Below are positions 1 to 12,100 of a stretch of DNA of 64,000 bases, piece by piece. Position numbers and translations under genes: made by a program. The DNA comes from Takifugu bimaculatus. Its lineage: Eukaryota > Chordata > Actinopteri > Tetraodontiformes > Tetraodontidae. The notes under the pieces were generated by a model, which ran no database searches, had not been told where the DNA came from, and worked only from the letters and a program-made list of their open reading frames with translations. Each line of letters starts with the position of its first letter. Position 1 is the stretch's first letter. Location of the stretch: assembly GCA_004026145.2 (NCBI GenBank), contig CP034990.1, forward strand, positions 19,927,645 to 19,991,644. The letters are read 5' to 3'.

Positions 1-1
1 A

Positions 2-829
2 AACCGAAATCTGCACTCACCTATGTACTACTTCATCTGCTGCTTGGCCCTGTCCGACATGCTGGTCAGTGTCAGCAACGTGGTGGAGACCGTGTTCATG
101 CTTCTCAACGACCACGGCTTGATGGACATGTACCCCGGCATGCTGCGCCACCTGGACAACGTGATTGATGTGATGATCTGCAGCTCGGTGGTCTCGTCGC
201 TCTCCTTCCTGTGCACCATCGCCGCGGATCGCTACATCACCATATTTTACGCGCTGCGTTACCACAGCATCATGACGACGCAGCGCGCCATCACCATTAT
301 CGTGATCGTGTGGTGCGCGAGCATCGCCTCCAGCATCCTTTTCATCGTCTACCACACTGATAACGCCGTCATCGTGTGCCTCGTCACCTTCTTCTGCATC
401 ACCCTGGTGTTTAACGCCGTGCTGTACGTGCACATGTTCGTCCTGGCGCACGTGCATTCCCGTCGCATCATGGCGTTTCACAAAAACAGGCGCCAATCCA
501 CGAGCATGAAGGGAGCCATCACGCTCACCATCCTACTCGGGGTGTTCATTTTATGCTGGGGTCCCTTCTTCCTCCATCTCATCCTCATCCTCACCTGTCC
601 CACTAGCGCCTTCTGTAATTGTTACTTTAGAAATTTCAACCTTTTCCTCATCCTCATCATCTGTAACTCGCTCATCGACCCGCTCATCTACGCGTACCGG
701 AGCCAGGAGCTGCGTAAAACCCTGCAGGAGCTGGTTCTGTGTTCCTGGTGCTTTGGGCCCGTGAGAGGCCCGCACGTGTGCTGCCAGGACGATTCAGAAC
801 CAAAAACACTGACTAGAAACTCTCAATGA
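2..829 (+). CDS. mc1r: Melanocortin receptor 1, 5'-truncated by window edge
   Basis: Class A G-protein-coupled receptor for alpha-MSH/ACTH that signals through Gs and cAMP in the plasma membrane of pigment cells. The frame is open from base 2 and begins in intracellular loop 1 (residues NRNLHSPMYYF), so the N-terminus and TM1 lie left of the window; 275 residues are visible. Diagnostic melanocortin features: DRY motif followed by ITIFYALRYHSIM at the TM3/loop-2 border, the very short extracellular loop 2, FILCWGPFFLHL in TM6, the cysteine-rich third extracellular loop, and DPLIYAYRSQELRKTL in TM7/helix 8 (melanocortin receptors have DPxIY where most class A receptors have NPxxY). The coding part is intronless, as usual for this gene. 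Mammalian MC1R ends soon after a CSW motif; here about 26 residues follow CSW. The neighbour def8 supports mc1r rather than mc2r-mc5r. The ATG at 23 is an internal methionine, not the start. Confidence 0.97.
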   Translation, partial: NRNLHSPMYYFICCLALSDMLVSVSNVVETVFMLLNDHGLMDMYPGMLRHLDNVIDVMICSSVVSSLSFLCTIAADRYITIFYALRYHSIMTTQRAITIIVIVWCASIASSILFIVYHTDNAVIVCLVTFFCITLVFNAVLYVHMFVLAHVHSRRIMAFHKNRRQSTSMKGAITLTILLGVFILCWGPFFLHLILILTCPTSAFCNCYFRNFNLFLILIICNSLIDPLIYAYRSQELRKTLQELVLCSWCFGPVRGPHVCCQDDSEPKTLTRNSQ

Positions 830-1069
830 ATCGACAGGCAAACGCTGAAACGTGCTGTGGTCAATCCGTGGTGAATCGACCGCGGATTAGTGAATCATTT
901 CTGACAAGATACCTTTAATCCATTGGATCAGCCGGTCGGCAGATCCGACCCGGTCCGCACGCGTGAACCACTCAGGCTTATTTAATGACTCGGGAAACCC
1001 CTGTAAAATCCACATTTATAACTGACATAGCTGTGTTGTTATGCAGATATTGTATATAAAAAAACAAAT

Positions 1070-1220
1070 AATAAAAATGCTTCTGTAATTTAGTTTACGT
1101 GACTCTTCGCCCTTAGATGCTAATTCTGTGCGTTTTAAGCACTTCTGTTTGTGTCATAGAAGAAGCCAAAAAGCTCCTTTTTCTTGCCTTGAACACATGA
1201 CTGCAAAGCTTGAAAATAAA
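1070..1220 (+). terminator. mc1r polyadenylation signals
   Basis: AATAAA hexamers occur at 1070-1075 and 1215-1220, 241 and 386 bases after the mc1r stop, in AT-rich DNA. Either could end the transcript. The assignment rests on motif and position only. Confidence 0.5.
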
Positions 1221-3780
1221 AGGTTATGAAAGAAGTTATAGGATCTAAGGATCTTTTAATGACAGTTTGATAAAACAACAACGGTATATTACAATTTCAA
1301 AAACGAATTTAATGGTAATATTTAACCTAAAAATGAGCAAATTTACGCATCAATTATCGAACGAGTTGAAAACGCCTCGAAGCAATTAAAATTAAATAAC
1401 CTTCATTTTGGGCGCTGAGCTTCAACTCTACCACCATAAATAGATCAATTAATAAAAGAATGTAAAGTTAATGCGGCGTTTGACCGAAATAGTCTCATTG
1501 TGGTGATCACCGAAATGTCTTTGGATCAGATTTAAACTTGATCTTGGTTATTGTGAAGAGATGTATTTCTTTTTGACTTTTACTGCATAACTCAACTATA
1601 CTGGATCCTGGAATCATTAATGAATTTACAGTCTGATATAATTGGCAGATTGGAAAATCTTTTAGAAACTCATCCCCGTGAAACCTTTACATTTTTACAA
1701 TCGATTTTATTTGATCACCGATGTTAGAAAAGAAAGTGTCCTGGATTTGCTGTCAAAATAAAAGTTAAATTATGAATCATTAACCATTTAGTTTATAATA
1801 CTTGAACAATGCGGTTTTACTAATTAAAACGGTTTCAGACCGTATTCGACTGCATGTCTTTGTATTGCTGCAGATGTATTTGAGCTGTAAGGTTGTCGGA
1901 ATGTATCTAATGATCTGTTATCTGATAAAATTAATCATTAAAAGATGGATAATTGTGACTCTGGCTGAAATAAATTTGCTTAAGAGGGACACGTTTTGTT
2001 TTAGTAGGAAAACATATTTTGGTTCCAAATGCCAAATAGACCAATTTTGTATTTTATTGAAGGGAAAACTGTGTCCTAGTAAAATAAAACAAAACGGCAT
2101 CAATAAAAAAGAAAATAAAGAGTAACATGGCCACATTTCTGCTATTGCCCATGTCGTTGATGCTGATAGGAGACGGCTGTTATCTCTGCACCACAGCTGT
2201 TGGTTATAGCTTCAGGTAAAGATTGTGGGTCATCTTTTATCTGTGGAATGCACTTCTTCAAAATGTAGGACAAAAAGTCCACGCAACAGTTCCCCAGCAA
2301 ACAGAAGAGCCATTGATAAAGCAAAGGACGTTTTTAAATGCTGCCTTTGAAAAACACAAAGCCAACCCTCATGATCAAGTTTACTTCTGTGTTGTCAATG
2401 AAAGTATTGCAGGGCAGGGGGTTTCCAGAAGGAGCACGTTGACTCTCATTCCCTTCTCAATGAAGGGATTATTAGATCTAATTGTTTTACACAAGCCCGT
2501 GAATAATTGGGCTTGATCTAGCCTTTTCAGGCCTCATTTTGGACATTAGTGTGGATTCAATTTTTCAAAGAGCAGCGACACAAACACAAACCCTCCCATT
2601 TATATCAATCTGCCGCTCTCAAAATGCATTCATTAACCCTTAGTGGTCATGTTACATGTGGCGGATGTTCCGACTGGCCTGGTTGATGTTTGGAAATAGA
2701 TCAACCAAAGCAGAGATCAACTGTAATATACATCAATGATCACTGTTACATTCAATTATTGCATGTATAAATATTAGTGATAAAGGTGATCTTTTTTAAA
2801 GACATGATTGACACCAGATTACATTTAATAACAACAACATCTCTCCATTACGGTGCAGAATGGCGGTCCAATCCACCGCCAGAATCCATGTTGACACTGA
2901 GTGTCTGGAGACATTACTGTTCATTTTCTGTAACTGGACTGCGAGCTGGACTCATTCCTGATGAATGATAACGATGAATGGTTTAGTTGTCTCTCTGCTG
3001 CCATGATAAAGAGCTCTGAGGTATTTAAAAGCCAGTCCAGATCCCAAATGTGGTTCCTGGAATCTCAGAGTCCTTCTCTCTGTCATTCACATCTTCTCCA
3101 GCTCTTCACTCAGCTCTCTCAGGTTTCTTGACCCGTTTTTGCTTCATTAATTATCACTTCTGATGTTTACTGTTGATCATAATGTCGAATAATTGATAGC
3201 AATTTCAATTTCAATTTGATCCAGTGAATTGCTGTCAGCTTAGAAGATATAATTGATAACTAGCTAGCGCTAAGTTAGTCAGTATATATATTTTTTTAGA
3301 TTGATTGGACTTTTTCCACACACTTAAAATTGTATGTCTTGTCCTAATCCAGTTTGACAACAACCTTAGTTAGATTATGCCTTTGTACCTTTAAAAGTTG
3401 GTCAAAACTACTGAGTTCATCGAAACGGAAACACTACACGTGCAAAGTAATTTGGCTCCTTCAAAATAAAAAAGAAACCTTCAATCGTATACAGATAGAT
3501 GCTCTACGACCAAACATTAATGAATCGTGAAAACAAAATATGGAATACATTGTCAGCGATACATGATTTAGGATTTTTTAAAATAAATTCACAAGCTTAG
3601 CAACGTCAGTTTAGCGATTTTATTTTGAAAATAAATAGCGGAAATAGACTTGGAAAAAATATGGATGACTTGACGCTTATTCCTGTTGCAATGACAGAAC
3701 AAAACAACTGCCCACGATATTTCCAGGTATCCACACCATCAGATATTTTATACATCTCCTTATTTATTGACAATAAGTAA
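1221..3780. other. mc1r-def8 intergenic DNA
   Basis: AT-rich, with no open frame resembling a known protein, no tandem repeat and no recognisable transposon. The short open frames here lack splice-compatible homology to anything I know. Confidence 0.6.
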
Positions 3781-4255
3781 AGTCAAGAATGGGGTAAGCT
3801 TCCGGTTTCATCGTTCCCGACCAAAACACGATTGCGTTGTTTTTAAAGCTAGTTGGCTAGCAGCTAACACCAGCCTTAGCATGCTTTTGACATCTCTGTT
3901 TATTATTCACTTGTTTTCCATTTTGCGTTTTATGTTTCAGGATGTCACAGGGGCATCATAAGAGCTAACATTATTAAAAGCGTGACGACTCTCAACGGCC
4001 TACGTGATTGGTTGCTGTCGCCGAGGATTCGATCCTTCCTCCCTTCAGGTTCCAAGTTTTTGATTTCCTAATGTGGCCCAGCAGTAACGTAAACAAAAGC
4101 CTGCATGGTGGCTTTTGCCCAACAGCTCATCTTAAATGCGTCCTCACATTTGATGTATTGACCTAGTGACCCATAATGCCGCTTTCAGGGCATGATTTCC
4201 ATCTGCTAAGTGATGGCTGTGATGTTGTGTCTCAGGCTCAGATGTAGCTGATGAA
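3780..4255 (+). promoter_or_regulatory. Probable def8 promoter and 5' UTR
   Basis: Upstream of the def8 start codon there is an ETS-type site (CTTCCGG, 3799-3805), a TGACG half-CRE near 3983 and an inverted CCAAT box (ATTGG, 4017-4021), a combination common in TATA-less housekeeping promoters. Splice acceptors precede the ATG (tttcag near 3935-3940 and tctcag near 4231-4235), so the 5' UTR is probably spliced. The transcription start is not determinable from sequence. Confidence 0.4.
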
Positions 4256-7200
4256 ATGGAGTATGATGAGAGACTCGCACAGTTCCGCCAAACCCGACTC
4301 AACCCTTTCGATCGGGGCGAGGATGAAGATGGTCCCCGAGGAGGCCAGACGCCCCCACAGAAAGGTGATTCTGGTCCAGGTCCACCACATTATTATTAGG
4401 AAGAGGTGAATAGGAGGCAGCATGAGAACATTAAACTGACCCTTTAAAAAGCCCCCAAATCAGTGAAGTCAATGAAAGCAAAATAACGAGAAATACTGGA
4501 CATTTCATGGTTTTTTTTTTTCATTTTGCCTGGTTGTTTTAAAGAAATCATGAGGGAAAGTATTTACGCCTGCGGTCAGATATGAGCCGTCACATGCAAC
4601 CGTCTCAAATCATATTGAAGCTGAAAAAGACGGCGTCTGTTTCGCCGCCATGATTGCAACCTGTTGCTTCCCTGCAGCGTATTTCCTCGCATGTATAAAG
4701 CACATGTATAAAAGTGTGGAGATAAGGAATGAAAACATTTCTTGGTGTCGATGGTGTGAAGTCTGACCAGAAAATAGCAGCAGAACCGGTCATTCTGTTC
4801 GGTTTATCTGGGTCAACTTTTCCAGACAGTAGTTTTAGTCGGAAAGCCCAGATCATTGACAGATACCAGCTCCAGGAGAACATCCAGCTTTCACTGGCAA
4901 CATTTCAAGATTCCTTTTTGATTTGTCGCACACTGTTAAATACTTTTTGACTTCCTGTTGTCTGTTTAAAGAGGAACGATGAGGAAGAGCAGAGTCCTGG
5001 AATATTAGTAGACATTTTGATTAAGTTCTAAATGGCTTTAACAAACTAAAATAGATCCAGAAAATACCTGCTGTCTAGACTGTTGTCAATGACACCAAGT
5101 TAATTGGAAAGGAAGTTGGAAGTCGAGGGCTTGAGGAAATGAAAAGCCTCGTGTAGGCAGTAACACTTCCTGTATTTTCTGGGAATCAATGTCACTTTCT
5201 CAGTTTATGATAAGTTACAGAGCTGTGCTGGTGGAGGACTAATGTCACAGGGCTCGGCTGAGAACAAAGATCATGTTTTGTTTTGATGTGTATGCAGGTA
5301 ATAGATCTCCTTTTGTATGATTGTTGGGCTTTATTTAGGATTGTTTCAAAATGTTGCTTATGAGGCAACATCTCAACTTACTTTCGTTTCCTCCACTTTT
5401 GCTCATTACTTAAATCTCCAGACGCTATTACTCTACTTTTATCATTCCTTTGGTCTTAGATACGCTCATTTTTGAGGTACACACCAAAAGAATAAAGCTA
5501 CTGAGGTTTAACAGAATTTAAACATCCCGGCAAGTTTTTCTCCTATTTTACATTTTGGTGCATCAACTCTTGAGTTTAGAAGTCTGATATTGTCTTTCAT
5601 TGTTTAATCATCAAATTTAAAGGCAAATAAGGAACATTTTATTCAATTGAAGCTAGTTACAAACACATAACGCACACAAATTCAAGATGAGATTCAACTA
5701 TAAAGCTTTTTTCTCAATCTAGTTAAAAAAAAAACTAATTTTGAGAAGATTGAGAAGTGAAACTCACAAGTTCAGCTTTAGATAGTCTTTAACCATCTTT
5801 AGCATTTTTTTAAATCTAATTAAATCTATTTTAAAACACACAAATTCACTGTAGCCTGTAATCTGCAAAACGATTAAATAATGAATGAAATAGATCTAAT
5901 CAAGAAAATCCAGGCCGGACACCTTATATCACCAACCTGTTTCCGTATCAGGGTTCCAGAGTGACTCCAAACATAAAGGAGCAGCCGACCTGTCAGCTGA
6001 CAGAAGCACATAATGACAAGTGATAAGACCATTACAGCCTTTGTCCTGTTCAGGAGTCAGTGTGAGGGCCGTTCCTCAGGCATGTGTGAAATCAGGCCGC
6101 TTGTGTCCTCATGCAACACTGCACCTCGCCTTCTCCTTTCAGAGGCGAGGCCTGAGCTGTTCTCTGGGACGAGGAACAGCAGTTTAGATCGGACCATGGA
6201 TCTGGGCCTGGCAGAGGACCACTTCTCAAGGCCGAATGTAAGTGTTTGGTGGCTCCCGTCTGTGTGTGTGTGTGTGTGTGTGTGAGACGTGTTAAACCAT
6301 TTCATATGCACACAGAGCCTCCTCTTCTGCTTGTTGTCTCCGACCATCTCAGGGCTCGCTGGCTGAGTCCGACATTGAAAATCTGAAGATTGCCATAGAG
6401 GAGTGTAAAAAGCTGATCCTGGAGCTGCCCGAGCACTCGGAGCGACAGAAGGACACTGTGGTCAAACTGATCCACCTCCGCCTCAAACTGCAGGAGCTCA
6501 AGGTTGGACCTGAGGAGCCACACAGCACACGCAGAAAACACAGTGCACGTGCTACACACACACACACACACACACACACACCTCTGTTTATGTGGGTACC
6601 TTTAAATCATTCATTAGTATGCAAGTATACTGTGTTTAAATGGCACTTAAGATTTAATTTGAATATCAAATATGATCACATTTTTAGTAGGAAGGTCAAA
6701 ACGTCAAACATGTTTGCCAATTACATGTCAGCTCAAATATGTCTAATTTCGTTACCGTCTCATACGTCCTTCATATTTGTCCCTACAGCGTGCTACTTTG
6801 AAGCCTGTCTTGTGATGCAGTTATGGATACTGTGGGGTAAATTCCCCAGCGAGTTTGGCTTTACATATGTCATCTAACAGCTCTTCTCTTTCATATGTGT
6901 TGAAAACAAGCTTTTTTCTTGTCTTCACTGCTTTAAGGGTGATCATGTGATAAGAACCAAAGTTCCAATCAATACTACATACTTGTAATCACCTCATTAA
7001 AATGGATTTAATTGTAATTGGTTTTTTTGTTTCCATATTTTGTCTTTGAAGGACCCAGAGGAAGATGAGCCCAATTTAAGAATTGTACTGGAGCACCGCT
7101 TTTCCAAGGAAAAGAGCAAAAGTGTGAAACAGACCTGTGACAAGTGCAGCACGATCATCTGGGGGCTTATCCAGACATGGTACACCTGCACAGGTAAGAG

Positions 7201-9160
7201 CCAACACCTCTCACCAAACAGCAGCTCACCGCTGAACGCTGCGGCTGGGTGCTGCTCAGAAGCCTGGATATTTGAATATTTGGGTCCATCTTTTCGTCAG
7301 ATTAACCCCCATCCCTGTCCCGTTTCAGGTTGCTACTACCGTTGCCATAGTAAGTGCATGAACCTGATCACCAAGCCGTGTGTCAGGTCAAAGGTCAGCC
7401 ACCAGTCGGAGTACGAGCTCAGCATCTGCCCTGAAATAGGACTGGACCGCCAGGACTACCGCTGTGCCGAGTGTCGCACGCCCATTTCCCTGAGTGAGAG
7501 CGTACACCACACACACCATAAAGAGCCGGAGCGACCGGAGCCAGAGGTGTGAGTGAGGATCATGTCCGCTGACAGAAAGGTTTATCTGGTAGGGGGGGTG
7601 CCAAGTGAAGCCAGGCAGTGTGACTACGTGGGCCAGTACTACTGCAGCACGTGTCACTGGAACGACACGGCCATCATCCCAGCACGCGTCATCCACAACT
7701 GGGAGTTCGAACCGCGCAAGGTACCCTCGACAGTCGCAGCAAAACGGCCCAGTGTGACCTCAGTTGTCAGCCCGGTGCTGAGACGGCTCAGTCTGATCAG
7801 GTGGCACGCTCGGCGCCGCTAGAGGGGGTGTCATATGACCAGCACCGTCGTCTCCGCCTGCGCGCTTTAGAAAGGGCTCCGATTCTAACAGGACGTCTCT
7901 TTCAGGTTTGTCGATCCTCGTTGCGTTATCTGGCCCTGATGATGTCGCGGCCCGTGCTGAAGCTGAAGGAGATCAACCCGCTCCTCTTCAACTTCGTGGA
8001 GGAGCTAGTTGAGATCAGGGTGGGTAGCATTTTTAAAGCCATGACTCAGCAGTCTGAATTCACGCGCTACGGCCCCTTTGGTATCGTCTCAGCGCCGTTT
8101 CCACTGGCTGCAGCTGTAGCACAGTGAGTTGGCCGTGGGACCGGACCCTCCTCGTCCCCTTCAGGATGTTTTTCAGGGGGAATTTGAGCAATGTCACCAG
8201 CAACCACCACCACACTGAACACCAGACAGTTTTCTTAAGGATCGCTGCTGTGAGATCAGCTCACGTCTGCTCATGTTTGTGTTGTGTGTTGTGATTGCAG
8301 AAGCTCCGTCAGGACATTTTGTTGATGAAACCCTACTTTATAACCTGTAAGGAGGCCATGGAGGCGCGGCTGTTGCTACAGGTGGGCGTTGATTCTTGAC
8401 TATTGCGCAACTGTAAAGTCCGCTGGTGTTACAGCCACGCTGTCATGTGACAACACTGTTGTCAGCTTCTCTGACATGTCTTTACCAGGTTAATGTGTAC
8501 AAAATCTGGAGACTCGGCGGTTGTTTATCTCCTCTTTCTGTTTGTTTATGGTTTTGAACTCTGTAAAAGGGTAATTGACGTGTACGGTAACCTATAGCTT
8601 TGGTTTCCTGGGTCGGGGCTCAGTGCAGACAGTTTCTGTACGTTTGTGTGTGATCCCGCAGCTACAAGACCGGCAGCACTTTGTGGAGAACGATGACATG
8701 TACTCGCTTCAGGATCTGATCGACATCTCCAGCGGCCGACTCAGCTGCTCCCTCACAGAGATCCACACCACCTTTGCAAAGCACATCAAACTGGACTGTG
8801 AGGTGAGCTCGCCCGTTCAGTACAGACCCGCCCGCCACGTTGCGTTTCCACGGACTCTAACAACTGTGTGTGTGCGTGCGCAGCGTTGTCAGGCCAAAGG
8901 ATTTGTGTGTGAGCTGTGTAAGGAAGGAGACATCCTCTTCCCCTTCGACAGTCACACCTCCGTCTGCCACGAGTGCTCGGCCGTCTTCCACAGGTTCGTA
9001 AACTCAGCCAGCAAACGTCGCACTCGCCGGCGGACAGGTTGTAACCGTGCCTGTGTTTGTGCGTCCGTGCAGAGATTGTTACTACGACAACTCCACGACC
9101 TGTCCGCGATGTGCCAGGATGACTGAGCGTAAACAGGACGATGATGGAAAAGATTCCTGA
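4256..9160 (+). CDS. def8: Differentially expressed in FDCP 8 homolog (C1 plus Rubicon-homology protein)
   Basis: Eleven coding exons: 4256-4364, 6143-6237, 6353-6502, 7052-7193, 7329-7493, 7593-7720, 7906-8019, 8301-8381, 8662-8802, 8884-8993, 9073-9160. All have GT-AG borders and matching phases and give 440 aa, close to mammalian DEF8 (about 450). It begins MEYDERLAQFRQ. A C1-type zinc domain lies at about residues 133-186 (H-x-C spacing, QTCDKC, YTCTGCYYRCHSKC). The C-terminal half, about residues 200-435, is the cysteine-rich Rubicon-homology/zf-RING_9 region shared with PLEKHM1 and Rubicon (CDYVGQYYCSTCHWND, RCQAKGFVCELC, FHRDCYYDNSTTCPRC). Family knowledge: DEF8 works with PLEKHM1 and RAB7 in lysosome positioning and bone resorption. 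The start is placed at 4256 because an acceptor precedes it and the N-terminus matches mammals. Adjacent to mc1r on the same strand, as in mammals. Confidence 0.96.
6261..6284. repeat. (TG)n microsatellite, def8 intron 2
   Basis: About 12 TG dinucleotides just after the exon 2 donor of def8. Confidence 0.95.
6554..6580. repeat. (AC)n microsatellite, def8 intron 3
   Basis: About 13 AC dinucleotides 50 bases after the exon 3 donor. With the TG tract in intron 2 it flanks exon 3 in inverted orientation, so the pre-mRNA holds a UG tract and an AC tract on either side of that exon. Confidence 0.95.
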
Positions 9161-12100
9161 ATCCTGAAGAGGGAAAAAAGCCAAAAAACCAGATGTTACT
9201 GGATGTTGCACTTAGGCTTGACTGGACTTGGTCGAGGTAGTAGCTTAGTTTATGACCTTTGACCCTTTATTGTGAATATATTTATGCTGGTGTCTTTATC
9301 TTCGCCTCTATAACGAGCTGGATCAAATTAGAAACCATAGCAAAATAAGTCAGTATTTTGTATTCAGTATTTTAATCCATATTATAATTGGATTTTCCTA
9401 ACTCTGAAGGCGTGTGCGTGCGTGCGTGCGTGTGTGTGTGCGTGTGTGTGATAGATAAAAGTCACTTTACCTGATCATTCATGCAGAGTCTTATGTCGAC
9501 TGTTCGAGGCCTCAAACTGTCCGTCTCACCAGGCGTCTGAGCGAAGCCGTAAAGTTCGACACTCAACTGTAGACGACCAAGACGAAGACCTCGTTATTAT
9601 AATATCGGGAGTTGCATCTGTTTCTAAAGAAATCTGAACTATTCAACACTGTGTGACGTCAGCACATAATTGACACATTCCAATGCCTGAGCACAGATTT
9701 ACGTGTAGATCAGTGATGAATTGGTTCATAAAAGGTTGTTTTTTGTTTACAGCTCATCCATATTATGTCAGATGTATGGAACGCGCGTTAGCAGAACATT
9801 TCTTTGCCAGAGGAACAGATGATCTTTTATATTCAAAGCTGTGAACTCGGTTGTGGTTTTCACTCGTGTTTAGTGCAGTTATGTGTGTTGCGGCGCAGAA
9901 AACCCGTAGACGTTGATGTTTAGGTGCCTCAGAATATGTTCTGCCTTCAAGTGAGGCGCAGGACAAAAACACGCCGCAACACTTTTGGTCCTTTGTAAAT
10001 GTTGAGCTGTTGTGTTTGTTCTAAAAAGACCTGGTTGTTTTATCTTTCGGCATGATTACCATTATTTTTTTAAATTAACGGACGCGGCGTCGCAAAAAGC
10101 TGCTTCCTGTTTGAACTGCGCATGAAACCATAATTAGAATGTATTAAAGTTACAGTGAAAGAGTGCCTGTTTCCCCAGCATCGTCTCCACTCATTCCTTA
10201 GTTTGGTTTTGTGTAATAACTGTGTAGTTACATTTAGTTGCAGGGTGAGCTGCGCTGGGCCCAGGATGGGATTGGATACATTTACATTTCCAATCAATAA
10301 GACCTCCAACTCTTTCTGGATTGTAATGAATGGCCGCGGCTCCTGTCGTTTTCCCTTAATGATCAATTTTGTGTGACTGAATCTTTGACCTTTACTTCAC
10401 TGAACATTATGCAATGTTTGAGGCCCAGAGCCGATATTTCAGACTAAGAGGACACTCTTGTCTGCAGCGGTTAGCTGCTAACAACCTGAATTAAGAAAGA
10501 GGTAGAAATAAATCTTTGTCTTCCTGCTGACCTGCAGCCAGAGCAGAAAACAGCTCCAGCAGCAACACTTACGGAGACAAAAGCGTTCTGGGAGCAGTTT
10601 CTCAACACCGGAGAGTCTGTCGGGGGGGGGGGAGAATCCAATCCATCATTTTACCGCTTTTATCCCCGATGATGTATGAAACCATCAGTTGATCCTGAAT
10701 TATTTCGCTCCCTCGCTGGACTCACAACAGCAGGAGGGTCACAACACGAACGTAAGCCCCCCCAAGAGGAGGGCAGGGACATCCGCACAAGAAGAAGAAT
10801 ATCTGCCCTGACTGGACGCATAAAGAGGTCCAGGAAATGATGTGTGATCTTACTACTAAGGTAGTGATGTCAAATCGTGCACGTTTCAGTCCTTTACATG
10901 CTGGTTTGCAGCTCTAATCGCCCATTTAAACGGCAGCTTTGTGCAGCAGGCTGAGATCTGCTCTGGTCGAGTTTTGAAGCAGCTTCGACATCATATCGAA
11001 TCCATTTAGCTTGTGAAGCATCCGTGAATGTGCACAATCAATTGTGGACGGTCTGTCTGAGGGTTGTAATGTTATAATGCAGGTATGCCAAACAGTTTTC
11101 TGTCCCAGTAAATGATAAAATCTATACGCCTAATCTGCACGACTAATGCAGAGCAGCTGCAAACACCATGAGACTCTGATAATTCTGATCTCTTTCAGCG
11201 TGACCTATACACTGCACAAGTCTGCAGCCTGGTTAGTTGTCTGAGCTGTGTCGTTTCCTTGATAACTTCTCCTATACCAGTCGCTATGAGACACTTGCTG
11301 AGCAGGACTGAAGAGAGGCTCTACTGGGAGAGACCTTCAGCCAGTTCAGATTAAAATTAGAGTCCAGACAAGAAAAAGAAAATCTGATTTAATTCAATTA
11401 TTCGGTTTATGCCATCATACCTCCTTTTATTACACGTTAAACACACCATAAACATTGCTACATCTACAGAGATTTGGTCCACTTAGCTTTGCAGTTAAAC
11501 ACGGAGGCTTCAAGGTCAATAACTCAAACCATCAACTGAGATTTGGATTTCCAGGCCCCTGTAATGGGATTTAATCTGTCCAATAAATGTCCAGTGCAGC
11601 GCCGGTGCGCCTCTGGCCCGCTGTTGCTGTTGGCTGTAGTTCTACTCTTCCACCGGTGAGCGGCGCTAGGCCGACAAACCAGGGGTGCGTCGTAATCCAA
11701 ATACTGAGATGAGGAACAGTCACGTTCACGCTTCTGCCCACGTTTACTTGTTGTAGACGGATGCTTCCAGTAAACCTGGTGTGTGTGACTGTTGATCCAG
11801 TCAGCCAGTTTAAGATGCCTGGTGCTGTTGATGGGAGCGCTGGGAGATCTGAGAGCAGAAGACTGGTTTTGACAGAACTGGAATAGGTCATCCGAACAAA
11901 CTTAACATTTGTTAAATAGGCTTTATTCATCAAGCGGCATCATAATAACAGATGGTCCTAGTGGGAATTCCCCACAGTTCTCACAAAGCGTGTTGATCAG
12001 CTGAGCACGTCCACCAGAACCAGAGTTATCTGGAGTTAATTCAGTCGGATCCATTGTGAAATGTTCAAATGGTCCGGACAGGGTCAGGACTTGGGTCAGG

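Noticed and set aside
17..496. 159-codon minus-strand open frame over mc1r
   Set aside because: Antisense shadow of the receptor coding sequence; composition (His/Asp/Val) mirrors the sense codons.
5347..5368. Small inverted repeat ATGTTGC/GCAACAT in def8 intron 1
   Set aside because: Seven-base stem with seven-base loop is expected by chance in a window of this size.
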